The position numbers and the translations under genes are program-made. This document shows, one piece after another, positions 26,084-37,348 of a stretch of DNA of 64,000 bases (its first letter is position 1; every line of letters starts with the position of its first letter). The notes under the pieces were generated by a model, which worked only from the letters and a program-made list of their open reading frames with translations, made no database searches and had not been told where the DNA came from. This DNA comes from Chondrosia reniformis (taxonomy: Eukaryota > Porifera > Demospongiae > Chondrillida > Chondrillidae): assembly GCA_947172415.1 (NCBI GenBank), contig OX359199.1:150001-214000 (forward strand). The letters are read 5' to 3'.

Positions 26084-26639
26084 TGTACACTAACTTGTTT
26101 TGTAAAATTAGTAATTTGTTTAGGTTACCATGGTTACCATGGTTATCAAATAAGGGATGAATTCAATGGTGCATACTAGTCCTATCTAATTTCCTATATT
26201 GATAGTGTACCACATGTTTGTATATACTTTGTGTTGTTTGTACAAGTGAATCAGGAGGTTTGCCAGCTGAGAGAAATTAGTCAACCTTTCATGTCAATTA
26301 TACCTGTTTGTGTAGCAGTAATACGCTGATGTCAGCCCCAATGGGGGAACTCTCTAAGGTCTTATAGTAAACATATATATGTATATACTACGTATATATT
26401 GTTATACGTATATACTACATACGTATAACAATACAGTGTATATATACTTATGGAATGCATATAAAACTGACATGTTTACTTTACAAATATTATTCCTCAA
26501 AATATTTGTTGATATTGAAAGTGCTGACCTGCAGAGGTCACACATGTGACTGCTGCCATAGGCAGTAGGGACCACTTTGGGAAGACCCTGTAGCAAAGGT
26601 CTTGCTAACAATCACCAGCGTCACCTTTGAGAGCAGAGA
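26084..26639. other. NAA20 3' region and intergenic spacer
   Basis: Contains ggttaccatggttaccatgg (palindromic direct repeat, ~26124) and several tacgtatata runs near 26375-26450. No gene recognised. Confidence 0.4.
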
Positions 26640-26648
26640 CTATATAAA
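26640..26648 (+). promoter_or_regulatory. TATA box of paralogue 2
   Basis: ctatataaatg lies ~100 bp before a likely 5' UTR exon whose donor is catcaa|gtgagt at ~26742. The UTR intron ends at ctccag just before ATG 26953. Confidence 0.6.
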
Positions 26649-26952
26649 TGACAAGCTCCTAGCTCCTTGGCACATTTAACTACAACCTCCAAGTGCAAGA
26701 AAACTTTAACTTCAACCCTTCAACCCTTAAACCCTTCATCAAGTGAGTAGTGTGATATATGCTGAAATTTTATATATTATTGCACCCCTTCATGTAAATA
26801 TTATAGTGTGTATATCTTATGTATGTATAGTAGTATGTATATGTTAACAGGGTATTATGTGGTATGTAGCAATGGTAATGATGTCTGCTAAACAGGCTAG
26901 TGAATGTTCAAAGTGTTTAATTCACAAGTACACATATTACATTCCCTCCAGC

Positions 26953-27897
26953 ATGGCAAAGAAGTTCCTTCAAGATCAAGACAGCATTGCCAACGTGACT
27001 GGAGACATTGATCTCTACTTTGAGTCCAAAGTGACCAACCAGCTATTGACAGCCACTGGTCCAAATGATCGGGACAAGGTAGTGGTGCTGCCACAAAGAC
27101 AAGCATGCCCCCCTCCCCCTCCCCCTCCCCCTTCCCCAGGGGCTGGTCTCCAGCAGTGGTGGGTTGACACGTACAAGAGGGACAATTTCCAGTTCTTCCT
27201 GAAAGTCAAGGGAGACAAGAAGGATGTCAACAAACCAGTAGAGTGTCCAGTTGGTGATGACACTCAAGCATTCATTAACGTGCAAGGAGATGCAGTTGCT
27301 AATTGTGGAATACAGGTTTGTAAATTGTGTAGCTTATAAATACGTACATAACAGTTTTAGAGACGGAACTAGTAACAATAATTACTTACTGGTCTATAAC
27401 TGCCCTATACTATGTGGTCTATGGTGCATTCGTGTAGTGCATATGCATGTAGTGTGATTAATCATAAGCATGATGATACATCTTTCGACTCTTTGAGCGT
27501 CTAAAAGTCGCTGAAGACCCTCAGGTAGAAACGTCCGACCAGAAGATTTACCAAGACAAATTGTGTTTTTAGACACTCAAAGAGTCGAAAGATGTACCAT
27601 CTTAAAGATAAGTTAGAAGAAATCCTTATTCTAATAAACACAATGTTCATGTAACAATTGTGTTTCTATATTACCAGTATGCACTCATAAGCTAGTAGTA
27701 ATGTATTGCTGGTGCAGGTGTGGGTGTTCCGGTGGCAGGATGACAAGAAGGCCTGGACCATCTGCAATGTCAAGACTGGAGAGTACTTGTATGTTGATAG
27801 TGATGGCAAGTCCTCCTGCCCTCCAAGTGGGGCTCCAGTGAGGTGTGGTCCCAGAGGATGTGACGACAACAGGTTATGGCAGATCTACCATTTCTAA
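26953..27897 (+). CDS. Small beta-trefoil-like protein, paralogue 2
   Basis: Exons 26953-27315 and 27718-27897, one GT-AG phase-0 intron, 180 aa. The protein starts MAKKFLQDQDS, directly after a 5' UTR splice acceptor. A proline run (CPPPPPPPP, ~residues 54-61) interrupts the first half; paralogue 1 has no such run. The second exon VWVFRWQDDKKAWTICN...TGEYLYVDSDG...NRLWQIYHF has the layout of a ricin-B/beta-trefoil repeat (hydrophobic strand, W, N.tG.YL.v, final LWQI). That fold call is inference. No signal peptide or membrane segment. AATAAA lies ~40 bp after the stop. Intron position equals paralogue 1, so the two arose by inverted duplication around NAA20. Confidence 0.78.
27477..27596. 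mobile_element. 120-bp fold-back element (MITE-like)
   Basis: Inside the intron of paralogue 2. Left arm tacatctttcgactctttga and right arm (reverse complement) match over ~29 bp with one or two mismatches. The centre carries gctgaagaccctcagg, also seen near 47401. Size and inverted ends fit a miniature inverted-repeat element; target duplication is not clear. Confidence 0.75.
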
Positions 27898-28608
27898 AGG
27901 GAAAATTAACTGATACTGTATGTAGGCCAGTGTAGATAACAATAAACTATACATTTAGGTATTATAATGTGTATGTACATTTCTTGTATCAAGTTCACTG
28001 ATTGATGAAATAATTATAATGACCCATATACAATAGTTGAGCACTTTTAGTTTAAGGAAAATATTAATTTATGAATACATAATATAAACTTACTCTTTAA
28101 CAGAGTTGCCACTTTCCATGTCTGACGAGTGTGAATAATTGTGAAACTAAATTAATAAGACACTTTCGTTCAGCAGTTAAGGGCAGTTTTGTAGATTTCT
28201 TGCTCATATCGTGTGATTTTATACATACAGTAGTTACAAGAAAGAGAAGTATAGCTAATTGTTAGTCAAATCTTCTACTAAATTGGTATAGGACATTAAA
28301 TTTGCAACATGTAAAGATAATTGTTTAATCATTAAGAGGTTAGAATGTAGATGTGATGATATTGAATACAATGAAGTAATGGAGATTGAAGGTAATTGTA
28401 TATACTGCACATGCACATGTATGAGGTATGCATTAATAATTACGCCAATTAAGTTTTGTAAAATAATTATTAATTATATACATACACTGTCCCTTGCATT
28501 ATAAGAACATATTATCAATAAAGAATACATACAAAGTAAAATGTGTAAAATATTGATTCATTGTTACTAAGCAACCATTCAATTATATTGAACAAGTTTA
28601 AATCAGAA
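27898..28608. other. Intergenic between convergent genes
   Basis: 3' ends of paralogue 2 and of gene A face each other. AT-rich, no further gene seen. Confidence 0.4.
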
Positions 28609-31600
28609 TCAGTCACATTCATTGTCTTGATGCCAGTTCTGTTGCCATGGATACTTACAGTTGGTCTCATTATGACTACATCTAGACCGTTGCTCATTTG
28701 AGTGGTTCATCCGAGAGCACCCCTCTGTGTAAGCTTGACGTTGGCCAGTCAGCACTTCAGTGAATGGACATAACATGGCGTCACTGCTCAATCTGTCCAC
28801 TCTGGTGAGGTCCTGCAGCTTCCTGACAAAGGACCTGCTCTACAGGAACAGAAAGTTGTTAATGAATAGCATTATCATGTCTTGAAAAAAGTATACAGAA
28901 GTGTAAAAAGGAAAAAATGGAAAAATTTAAAACTAAATTTTGTTCCAGATTATTGAGGTGATTATACAATATATCTGTTGATGGCTTAAAATTGCCTCTT
29001 TATGGATGAATGTTACAGCTCTTTCTTGATACTTGACTGACATAAACTTGCTATTAATAACAGACAACTGAGAATGATCGCAAACTCACTCGTAATCCCA
29101 TTCTAACTCTACAGTCATCCAGAATGGAACTCTGCTTCAACCACTTCATTGCAGTATTATCTACAAAGTGGAAGACACACATTAAACATGTAATAGAATC
29201 ACAATCATAGTAAGCTGCTCTTTGTACAATTTAAGTTCCTAGTCAACAATCTCCTACAAGTCAACAATCTTCTACAAGTCAACAATCTCCTACAAATCAA
29301 CAACCTCCTACAAGTCCTACAAGTCAACACTCACTCAAACAGGAGAATGAGACTGTCAAAGAAAGGCTCTTCTTAACGTCTCCCAGGTCCAATGTGAACT
29401 TGAGCCCTTCAGCAGAGGACCCGTCCAAGTAGTACACTCTGGGAAGCTTCAGTTTGTATGGACCTCTAATGACAAGGTTTGATATGGTGAGGGCGGAGCA
29501 ATTGTCTCCTAGCAACATGTTCTGAAGGACCACAACTGCCTGAGGAGACTCAGCTGGGCAGTGCAATAGGTTCTCCATTTTCCTACAGTTTTGGTCTGCA
29601 TCCAACTCCACAGAAAAGGTGGACGACGCTTCAGTTAAATGAACAGTTTGGACTAAAGGGAGATACAGGAAGAGGGGTTGAAATAAATCAACTTGCATAA
29701 CATGTCAATTGTCCAATGATCACAATTTGTGATATATACATGCATTACACTATATACTAACACATTTTTCTTATATACTGCATCTACTTTAGAGCAAAGG
29801 CCTATAGGGAACTAAACTTAGTGAGAACTTTGGATGAGGATACAAGAGTTTTCTCCTTCTCTTCTTCTCTACTGGGCCAGACAGCTGTTCTGAGAATTCC
29901 ACCCTTTATCAGTGACCCTGGGAAATCTTTGTCTTTTTCTTGATCTTTTGTGAGTCCTTGGTTCTCTGTGCTAAATCTATGACCTTATATCGAAATCTAA
30001 ATAACTTTTATACTGTATATATATGTACTGTAATATCAATGAGGTTGCAAGTGTCAGCTTCATTTCCTTGCTAACCTCTCTGTTCTGTGCAGTTACACTG
30101 AACAGCAACCGGTTCTTCAGTAGTCCTCTCCGGAAAGATTGACTCGCACTGAATATTAAACAAGCTGCCCTCCCCTGGAGTGGTAGTCATGAAGGGACAC
30201 TTGTAGCAGCAGGTCTGCCCCACGTAAGGCTGAAAGTATCCTTTAGGACAAGATTCACATTTTCTGGCTGATGGGATGAGCCCTCCTGTAGAGCTGAATG
30301 TTCCATGTGAACAGATTCTTTGTCCTCTGAGCCTGTGAAGCCCCTGCTTCTTGCACTGTTTTGGCTGTCTGCAGTCTCTCTTGTTAGAGGAGGCTGTCCT
30401 GTATGTGGTGGTCCCTTTGGGACAGGCCTCACACGTGACAGAGTTGGGTCTGGTGCTGTAGTAGCCGGTTGGACAGGGAATGCACTGGCAGAGAACCTTG
30501 TCAACAAAGTAACCCGAATCACAGTCTAGATTAGAACACCAACCTGCAGGGAGGAGGTAGCTGCTTGAGGAGGGGGAGAGGGGGGAGGGAGGGGGAAAGG
30601 GAGAGGGAAAGGGAAGAGAGGGGGGAGGGGAGGGGGAGAGGGGAAAGGGAAGAGAGGGGGGAGGGGGGAGGGAGAGGGGAAGAGGGAGAGGGGGAAGAGA
30701 GGGGGGAGGGGGAAGAGAGAGGGAGGGGGAAGAGAGAGGGAGGGGGAAGAGAGAGGGAGGGGGAAGAGAGAGGGAGGGGGAAGAGAGAGGGAGGGGGAAG
30801 AGAGAGGGAGGGGGAAGAGAGAGGGAGGGGGAAGAGAGAGGGAGGGGGAAGAGAGAGGGAGGGGGAAGAGAGAGGGAGGGGGAAGAGAGAGGGAGGGGGA
30901 AGAGAGAGGGAGGGGGAAGAGAGAGGGAGGGGGAAGAGAGAGGGAGGGGGAAGAGAGAGGGAGGGGGAAGAGAGAGGGAGGGGGAAGAGAGAGGGAGGGG
31001 GAAGAGAGAGGGAGGGGGAAGAGAGAGGGAGGGGGAAGAGAGAGGGAGGGGGAAGAGAGAGGGAGGGGGAAGAGAGAGGGAGGGGGAAGAGAGAGGGAGG
31101 GGGAAGAGAGAGGGAGGGGGAAGAGAGAGGGAGGGGGAAGAGAGAGGGAGGGGGAAGAGAGAGGGAGGGGGAAGAGAGAGGGAGGGGGAAGAGAGAGGGA
31201 GGGGGAAGAGAGAGGGAGGGGGAAGAGAGAGGGAGGGGGAAGAGAGAGGGAGGGGGAAGAGAGAGGGAGGGGGAAGAGAGAGGGAGGGGGAAGAGAGAGG
31301 GAGGGGGAAGAGAGAGGGAGGGGGAAGAGAGAGGGAGGGGGAAGAGAGAGGGAGGGGGAAGAGAGAGGGAGGGGGAAGAGAGAGGGAGGGGGAAGAGAGA
31401 GGGAGGGGGAAGAGAGAGGGAGGGGGAAGAGAGAGGGAGGGGGAAGAGAGAGGGAGGGGGAAGAGAGGGGGGAGGGGGAAGAGAGGGGGGAGGGGGAAGA
31501 GAGAGGGAGGGGGAAGAGAGAGGGAGGGGGAAGAGAGAGGGAGGGGGAAGAGAGAGGGAGGGGGAAGAGAGAGGGAGGGGGAAGAGAGAGGGAGGGGGAA

Positions 31601-34600
31601 GAGAGAGGGAGGGGGAAGAGAGAGGGAGGGGGAAGAGAGAGGGAGGGGGAAGAGAGAGGGAGGGGGAAGAGAGAGGGAGGGGGAAGAGAGAGGGAGGGGG
31701 AAGAGAGAGGGAGGGGGAAGAGAGAGGGAGGGGGAAGAGAGAGGGAGGGGGAAGAGAGAGGGAGGGGGAAGAGAGAGGGAGGGGGAAGAGAGAGGGAGGG
31801 GGAAGAGAGAGGGAGGGGGAAGAGAGAGGGAGGGGGAAGAGAGAGGGAGGGGGAAGAGAGAGGGAGGGGGAAGAGAGAGGGAGGGGGAAGAGAGAGGGAG
31901 GGGGAAGAGAGAGGGAGGGGGAAGAGAGAGGGAGGGGGAAGAGAGAGGGAGGGGGAAGAGAGAGGGAGGGGGAAGAGAGAGGGAGGGGGAAGAGAGAGGG
32001 AGGGGGAAGAGAGAGGGAGGGGGAAGAGAGAGGGAGGGGGAAGAGAGAGGGAGGGGGAAGAGAGAGGGAGGGGGAAGAGAGAGGGAGGGGGAAGAGAGAG
32101 GGAGGGGGAAGAGAGAGGGAGGGGGAAGAGAGAGGGAGGGGGAAGAGAGAGGGAGGGGGAAGAGAGAGGGAGGGGGAAGAGAGAGGGAGGGGGAAGAGAG
32201 AGGGAGGGGGAAGAGAGAGGGAGGGGGAAGAGAGAGGGAGGGGGAAGAGAGAGGGAGGGGGAAGAGAGAGGGAGGGGGAAGAGAGAGGGAGGGGGAAGAG
32301 AGAGGGAGGGGGAAGAGAGAGGGAGGGGGAAGAGAGAGGGAGGGGGAAGAGAGAGGGAGGGGGAAGAGAGAGGGAGGGGGAAGAGAGAGGGAGGGGGAAG
32401 AGAGAGGGAGGGGGAAGAGAGAGGGAGGGGGAAGAGAGAGGGAGGGGGAAGAGAGAGGGAGGGGGAAGAGAGAGGGAGGGGGAAGAGAGAGGGAGGGGGA
32501 AGAGAGAGGGAGGGGGAAGAGAGAGGGAGGGGGAAGAGAGAGGGAGGGGGAAGAGAGAGGGAGGGGGAAGAGAGAGGGAGGGGGAAGAGAGAGGGAGGGG
32601 GAAGAGAGAGGGAGGGGGGAGGGGGGAGAAGGATCATCTTATTAGAAAGGTGGCATTCCACTGTATTGATAATCAATTGGGGTTCACCATTCCTTCAAAA
32701 GCTTAATAATTGACCTAAACATTAATATACTAATCAATCAAGCAACACTATACATTAGATCACCACAGAGAGAGGTCAAATAATACCAGAGGTGTAAGTC
32801 AATCCTCCCAATCCTTCCAACACACTCACTGGCAGGACAGAGGAGGTAGGACAGTTCAACCAATTCTCAGAGCAACACTCAAATGACATCTCCTTGAAGA
32901 AACCTTTATACCCACTGTAAACAATTAGAGCTATGAATCTCGTTATAATAATGCACTTTGATCTCTGTTAGGGCCAATGTGCAAGACCACATAATGTAGA
33001 GAAAGAGATTGGTTCCCACAGGAAACAGGCTAGCTCTCCCCAGGGCATGTCTGTAGGACACACCCCTCCACAAGACACACCCCTCCACAAGATGTTCCAA
33101 CAGCTTCACCTCCAAATTACATGTGCTGTGAGATAGAGAGGAGCCATCCAGCTGCATGACATGAGGAGGGTGTTGAGATGGGAACCACTATAGAGAGCCA
33201 TTTTATATTGATACATTGATATAACTTATATATAAACTCTTACATGATAGGTCATTGTACTCTTATGAAATAAGGAAACAACAATTAAGTCCTTGGAAAC
33301 TGCCATCCTGTCCCAGTGGGAGGGAGTGGGCGTGGCAACATGCTGGGAGGGAGTGGGCGTGGCAACATACTGAGATAGAGTGGGCGTGGCAACATACTGG
33401 GAGGGAGTGGGCGTGGTCACATGCTGGGAGGGAGTGGGCGTGGCAACATGCTGGGAGGGCGTGGCAATGCACAAGTGAGTTAGAGATGTTACAGATGGTT
33501 GCACTAATGTGTCTTGGAATGCACTGTAGTTTTGAAGGTTGACTGGGTCCTATTCACTTGTAAGGATAGACCACTTGAATAGACGCAAGCAAGTCTTCCA
33601 TGCAACACTTATAAGCACAGCCAGCCATGCGTACACTTTTGTCTGGCAGAACTTCATTAAAGCAACATCCTAGCCACATCAAGACAAGCAAACATAAGAG
33701 GCTCTCCATCTCTTAACCCAAACCATTTAATGTAATAACATCTCTGACAAAGGGAATAGCCACGCCCACATCTGACAAAGGGAATAGCCACGCCCACATC
33801 TGACAAAGGGAATAGCCACGCCCACAATTAATTAAGCACTGATATATATTACATTACTATATCTAGCTATCTTGATAAAAATTAATTTCAAATTACTCAA
33901 CATGAATGCATGAAACATGAGATAATGGTACTCCAATTAACACTTTAACACAAAATGTAACAATTATACCAAACGAGAGCACCAGAAATGTACAATGACA
34001 GTACACATATACAAGTATCACTCAATAACACTAAACTATCTTCCATTTATAGTAATTAGATTAATATCATCTCAGAACCGACCACTTCTGTTTGACAAGT
34101 TAAAAAGGAAAGCACCTACAGACGGCTATCTTCTGACATACAGCACCCATGGGATATGAAAGGACCCAGCTGTACAACAATTCATTCAATGGCATGTTCT
34201 CTAATTCTGTAATTCTCAATTGATAAATTCGTCTTGTCAGGTTTGTGAGGGTTAGCTGTTGTCATGGTAACTAATAAAAGGAAGCTGGTGCAGTTCTTAT
34301 GATGTCATTGGTAACAGAAACCACGAAAAGTTCTTTGAATTTGAAACCTGAACTAACGTTTTTATCGCCTCATTACATTCACCTAAGAGGACCTCATTAA
34401 CCAACTTCATTAATCTTTATAAAATTAGAAATAATATAATTTAAAGTCTTCATTAAGTACCAATATTGTGTCAACAAGTCATCATATTCCACTTCAACTT
34501 ACACTTATAATTAGTACAATACAATGAAATTAAAGTTTCAATTAAAAATTCAATTTCTTAACATGCATTTCAATATAATGTCATGACAACTATAATAAAG

Positions 34601-36806
34601 CTGTGACCACAATCATCAAGCTATATAACAGAGCTCTGTGACCACATCTCAATCATCAAGCTATATAACAGAGCTCTGTGACCACATCTCAATCATCAAG
34701 CTATATAACAGAGCGCTGTGACCACATCTCAATCATCAAGCTATATAACAGAGCTCTGTGACCATCTCTGATGTGACCACTTACTTACTAAGGCAAGATT
34801 GAAGTGACATCTCAATACGGTTAGTTACAGTAGCCGCATACCATCAGAGCAATTCAACACTTATTCATTCCTACAAATCAACTAAATATTATCCACTCTA
34901 CAATTAGCCACACACACAAACTAAACACAGATTCCAAACATACTTTAAACAAGTTTGTATACTTTGCGAGACCACATACTCTGTCAATACTGATGGACCG
35001 TGTAAGGAGGAGATGTATGCCAAGGGATGCGGCCATTTTGTAATCAAAAACAGTTTGATTTCCAACTAATGATATTCTTAAAACAAACTGCCCTTAATGT
35101 GTTACCATGGCAACATATTGTTTACCAAAGAGAAACCTTGGTATATCTAACTTGTTACATACTTGAATAATCAACTGAATTGCATATAACAGCAACAAAC
35201 ATTGTATACGAACATAATCACATTCCTTTACTACTCTTCTCACTTGTGTGGAGGGGAGCGCTTGTGTGGAGGGGAGCGCTTGTGTGGAGGGGAGCACTTG
35301 TGTGGAGGGGATCACTTGTGTGGAGGAGATCACTTGGAGCGCTTGAGAATCGTAACCTGACAATTGTATCACAACAGTCAGCTGCTAATGTAATTATCTC
35401 AATCAGATGAGAATTGTTCTAAATATGATTCTTTCACTCCATTAAGCATTCCACCATAAATGTGTTGACTGAGACACGCCCACTTGTCCACAAATCTCAT
35501 AAAGTAGCTAAACAGAAGCAGACATTGCAGCTCCATCACGCCCTCAATTTCCAGACATCCCGACTGGCACATTCCTTAATGTCCAGAATACACAATATGA
35601 CAGAAAGGTCAAGACAAAGAACAATCTTATAGCAGACTTCATAAGAATTAGTTGTATAATAGATTTTATAAACTTATGTACAGGGTACATAGTTTATATA
35701 ATCTGAAGAGAGCTTTGGATGAAGATACAGGAGTCTTTTCTTCCTTCTTTCATCTTCTTCTCCACTGGGTCAGACAGCCGTTTCTGGGAATTCCACCCTT
35801 CATCAGTGATCCTGGGAGTCTTTGTCTTTTTCTTTATCTTGATCTTCTGTGAATCCTTATGTACAGGGTACATAGTTAAACCAGTACAAAGGGACAGTGA
35901 TAAAATATTGGCCTAACAGTATAACATCTTCCACTTATTAATCACTCTTTCAACATTCACAACAGCTCAGCACAGACTAACACAAACTGCACACGCAAGC
36001 ACATTGTAGCTGATGACTGGAAGCACTACAAGATCCCTTGATAGCATTGCCATGGCAACCACAGGCAGGTATGTTGTACCAAGGTACTACAGCTATGCTA
36101 GTACATGTCTGAAGCGACACCTCTGCTGGTCTCGCAGCTGCGGCAGAGCACATCCAATAGTGGCTTGACTTGTATGTAGCAGATAACACCATTTACCCAT
36201 AATAATTTTATGACTTTGTGAATCCATTTGTACCATAATGTAATACAAATATTTGATTATAAGAGCAATTTGTATACTGTAAACTAGTACAGATCTATCA
36301 TTACACGCACCATTAATGCACCGTCATTCGGCAAATATCTCAGACAGTGAGGCTTGGAGAGACGAGGTATGTGTACAGCTCAAATAGAACATGCTAATTA
36401 ATGGTAACTGACAAAAGATTGGGAAAATTGATAAATGCTTCATAGAAAATTGATACAGTTATAAATAAAGCGAAATGTACCTTAAACTTGACTACTTTGA
36501 AGCTTTGAATAATCTCGAGCAAGTTAACAAATATTAAACTTTTACTTAATAATGCGGTGGTTAATTAACTCGCTCTAAAATAGTTTTGTAAATGACATGC
36601 TCCAAAGAACAAATACCTTTGAAGAGTGCAAATTGAAACTGGTCACATTTTATTTAAAAAATGTTCACATCTTCCGTCGCTTCTCTACGAAGCATGACGA
36701 CTACACTGTCCTCAAGCACGTTTGCAAAGTTACATTGTAAGCACTCACCACTCGCTTCACAAGCACACAAGATGCTCAGAACTGCTATGGCCCTCCAGAT
36801 CCACAT
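28609..36806 (-). CDS. Secreted GCC2/GCC3-domain protein, gene A
   Basis: Five exons: 36806-36749 (signal peptide MWIWRAIAVLSILCACEAS), 30543-30076, 29652-29335, 29160-29090, 28839-28609. Phases 1,1,1,0; 1146 nt, 381 aa. Exon 2 holds two GCC2/GCC3 (ephrin-receptor-like) cysteine modules: CIPCPTGYYSTRP...CEACPKGTT and CESCPKGYFQPYVGQTCC then YKCP. Exon 3 is a beta-rich segment (AVVVLQNMLLGDN...LTISNLVIRGPYKLKLPRV), exon 4 ends CRVRMGLR, and exon 5 has AMLCPFTEVL and KYPWQQNW then C. No transmembrane segment, so secreted. Intron 1 is ~6.2 kb and contains a homopurine array. The signal exon assignment is inferred from phase match (G|GT) and the paralogues. Function unknown. Confidence 0.75.
29235..29330. 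repeat. 18-bp tandem repeat abutting a splice donor
   Basis: About five copies of acaagtcaacaatctcct; the last partial copy runs into the donor of gene A exon 3 (minus strand A|gtgagt at 29334). Confidence 0.8.
29781..29958 (+). repeat. Interspersed repeat R1, longest copy
   Basis: Starts catctactttagagcaaagg, runs through aggcctatagggaactaaac, then a pyrimidine-rich stretch and ccaccctttatcagtgaccc, ending near gatcttttgtgagtcc. Similar to 35702-35857, 38781-38841 and, reversed, 20927-21010 and 37137-37210. In an intron of gene A. No coding frame. Confidence 0.75.
30560..32635. repeat. 17-bp homopurine tandem array
   Basis: More than 110 near-perfect copies of aagagagagggaggggg from ~30690, preceded by ~130 bp of irregular g/a sequence. 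Only two adjacent variants (aagagaggggggaggggg) appear near 31460-31497. As 17 is not a multiple of 3, every frame stays open and gives spurious ~715-codon ORFs on both strands. It lies in intron 1 of gene A. G runs could form quadruplexes and the purine strand could form triplex DNA. Confidence 0.97.
33318..33468. repeat. ~27-bp minisatellite
   Basis: Six copies of gggagtgggcgtggcaacat plus actgggagg, with variations. GGGCGTGG is a GC/CACCC-box-like motif, here simply repeated. Confidence 0.85.
33744..33829. repeat. 28-bp tandem repeat, 3 copies
   Basis: Three identical copies of tctgacaaagggaatagcca followed by cgcccaca. Confidence 0.9.
34597..34766. repeat. ~46-bp tandem repeat, 4 copies
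   Basis: Four copies of ctgtgaccacatctcaatca followed by tcaagctatataacagagct; the first is shorter. Confidence 0.9.
35243..35345. repeat. 18-bp tandem repeat
   Basis: About six copies of gcttgtgtggaggggagc with drift toward the right (cacttgtgtggaggagat). Confidence 0.9.
35673..35877 (+). mobile_element. R1 copy flanked by a 22-bp direct repeat
   Basis: The R1 segment at ~35702-35857 sits between identical copies of cttatgtacagggtacatag plus tt (35673-35694 and 35856-35877). The flanks could be a long target-site duplication or part of the element. Confidence 0.65.
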
Positions 36807-37348
36807 TTTGCGGTGACCTTCTTCACCTCCTTCTCAGCGAATCTGACAAGTTTACAACACTCAGTCGGTGCAGACAGACGATGGTGATGTGTATTTGATT
36901 TTCCCCGATACATTTATTCTTCGGCTGAAGACCACACGACAGTTTATGAATATCGTTATTCGACACTGAATTCAATTAGAATGCGACCACAATACTAATC
37001 GTCACTTAGCTAAGTACACTTTAGATCATGAATATAGTTATGCTTCCTTCATCCCTTGTGAGCCCTTGAAGTGGGAGATACTTTTATTATTGTAGCGTCT
37101 GGCTTTTTCAAAGTGCCTAATATGCATATGTATATTCATCCAAAGCTCTCTTCAGGTTTAGTTCCCCTATAGGCTCTTTTACAGAATAGGCATAGCATGT
37201 AGGAAAATGGTATCTTAGATTTTTCATGTAATATTGCTCCATTATATTTCTGCTATGCAGTACATTCATTATATTTTATAAATAAATAGTATTTCAGTTA
37301 TTGCCATATATGTAGTATTAATTTTCTTGTTGTGGATACTGTGAATAT
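36807..37348. other. Spacer between genes A and B, with R1 fragment
   Basis: Holds the gene A promoter region and, at 37137-37210, a reverse R1 fragment (tcatccaaagctctcttcag). No gene seen. Confidence 0.45.

Larger units (their letters stand above)
32640..36748 (-). other. Rest of gene A intron 1
   Basis: No exon that fits the reading phase was found. It contains several minisatellites listed separately, one R1 copy and an isolated exon-like block at 32830-32914. Confidence 0.4.

Noticed and set aside
30187-30522. 111-codon minus frame in gene A exon 2
   Set aside because: Wrong frame; the correct frame shows the CxxC GCC2/GCC3 pattern.
30526-32706. Open frames of ~715 codons on both strands
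   Set aside because: Produced by a 17-bp purine repeat that has no stop in any frame; not genes.
32830-32914. Exon-like block GYKGFFKEMSFECCSENW on the minus strand
   Set aside because: It has good acceptor and donor, but its phases (2 in, 0 out) do not match gene A exons; left out of the model.
32906-33157. 83-codon minus frame MQLDGSSLSH...
   Set aside because: No family similarity; contains a small direct repeat (cctccacaagacacac) and no phase-compatible partners.
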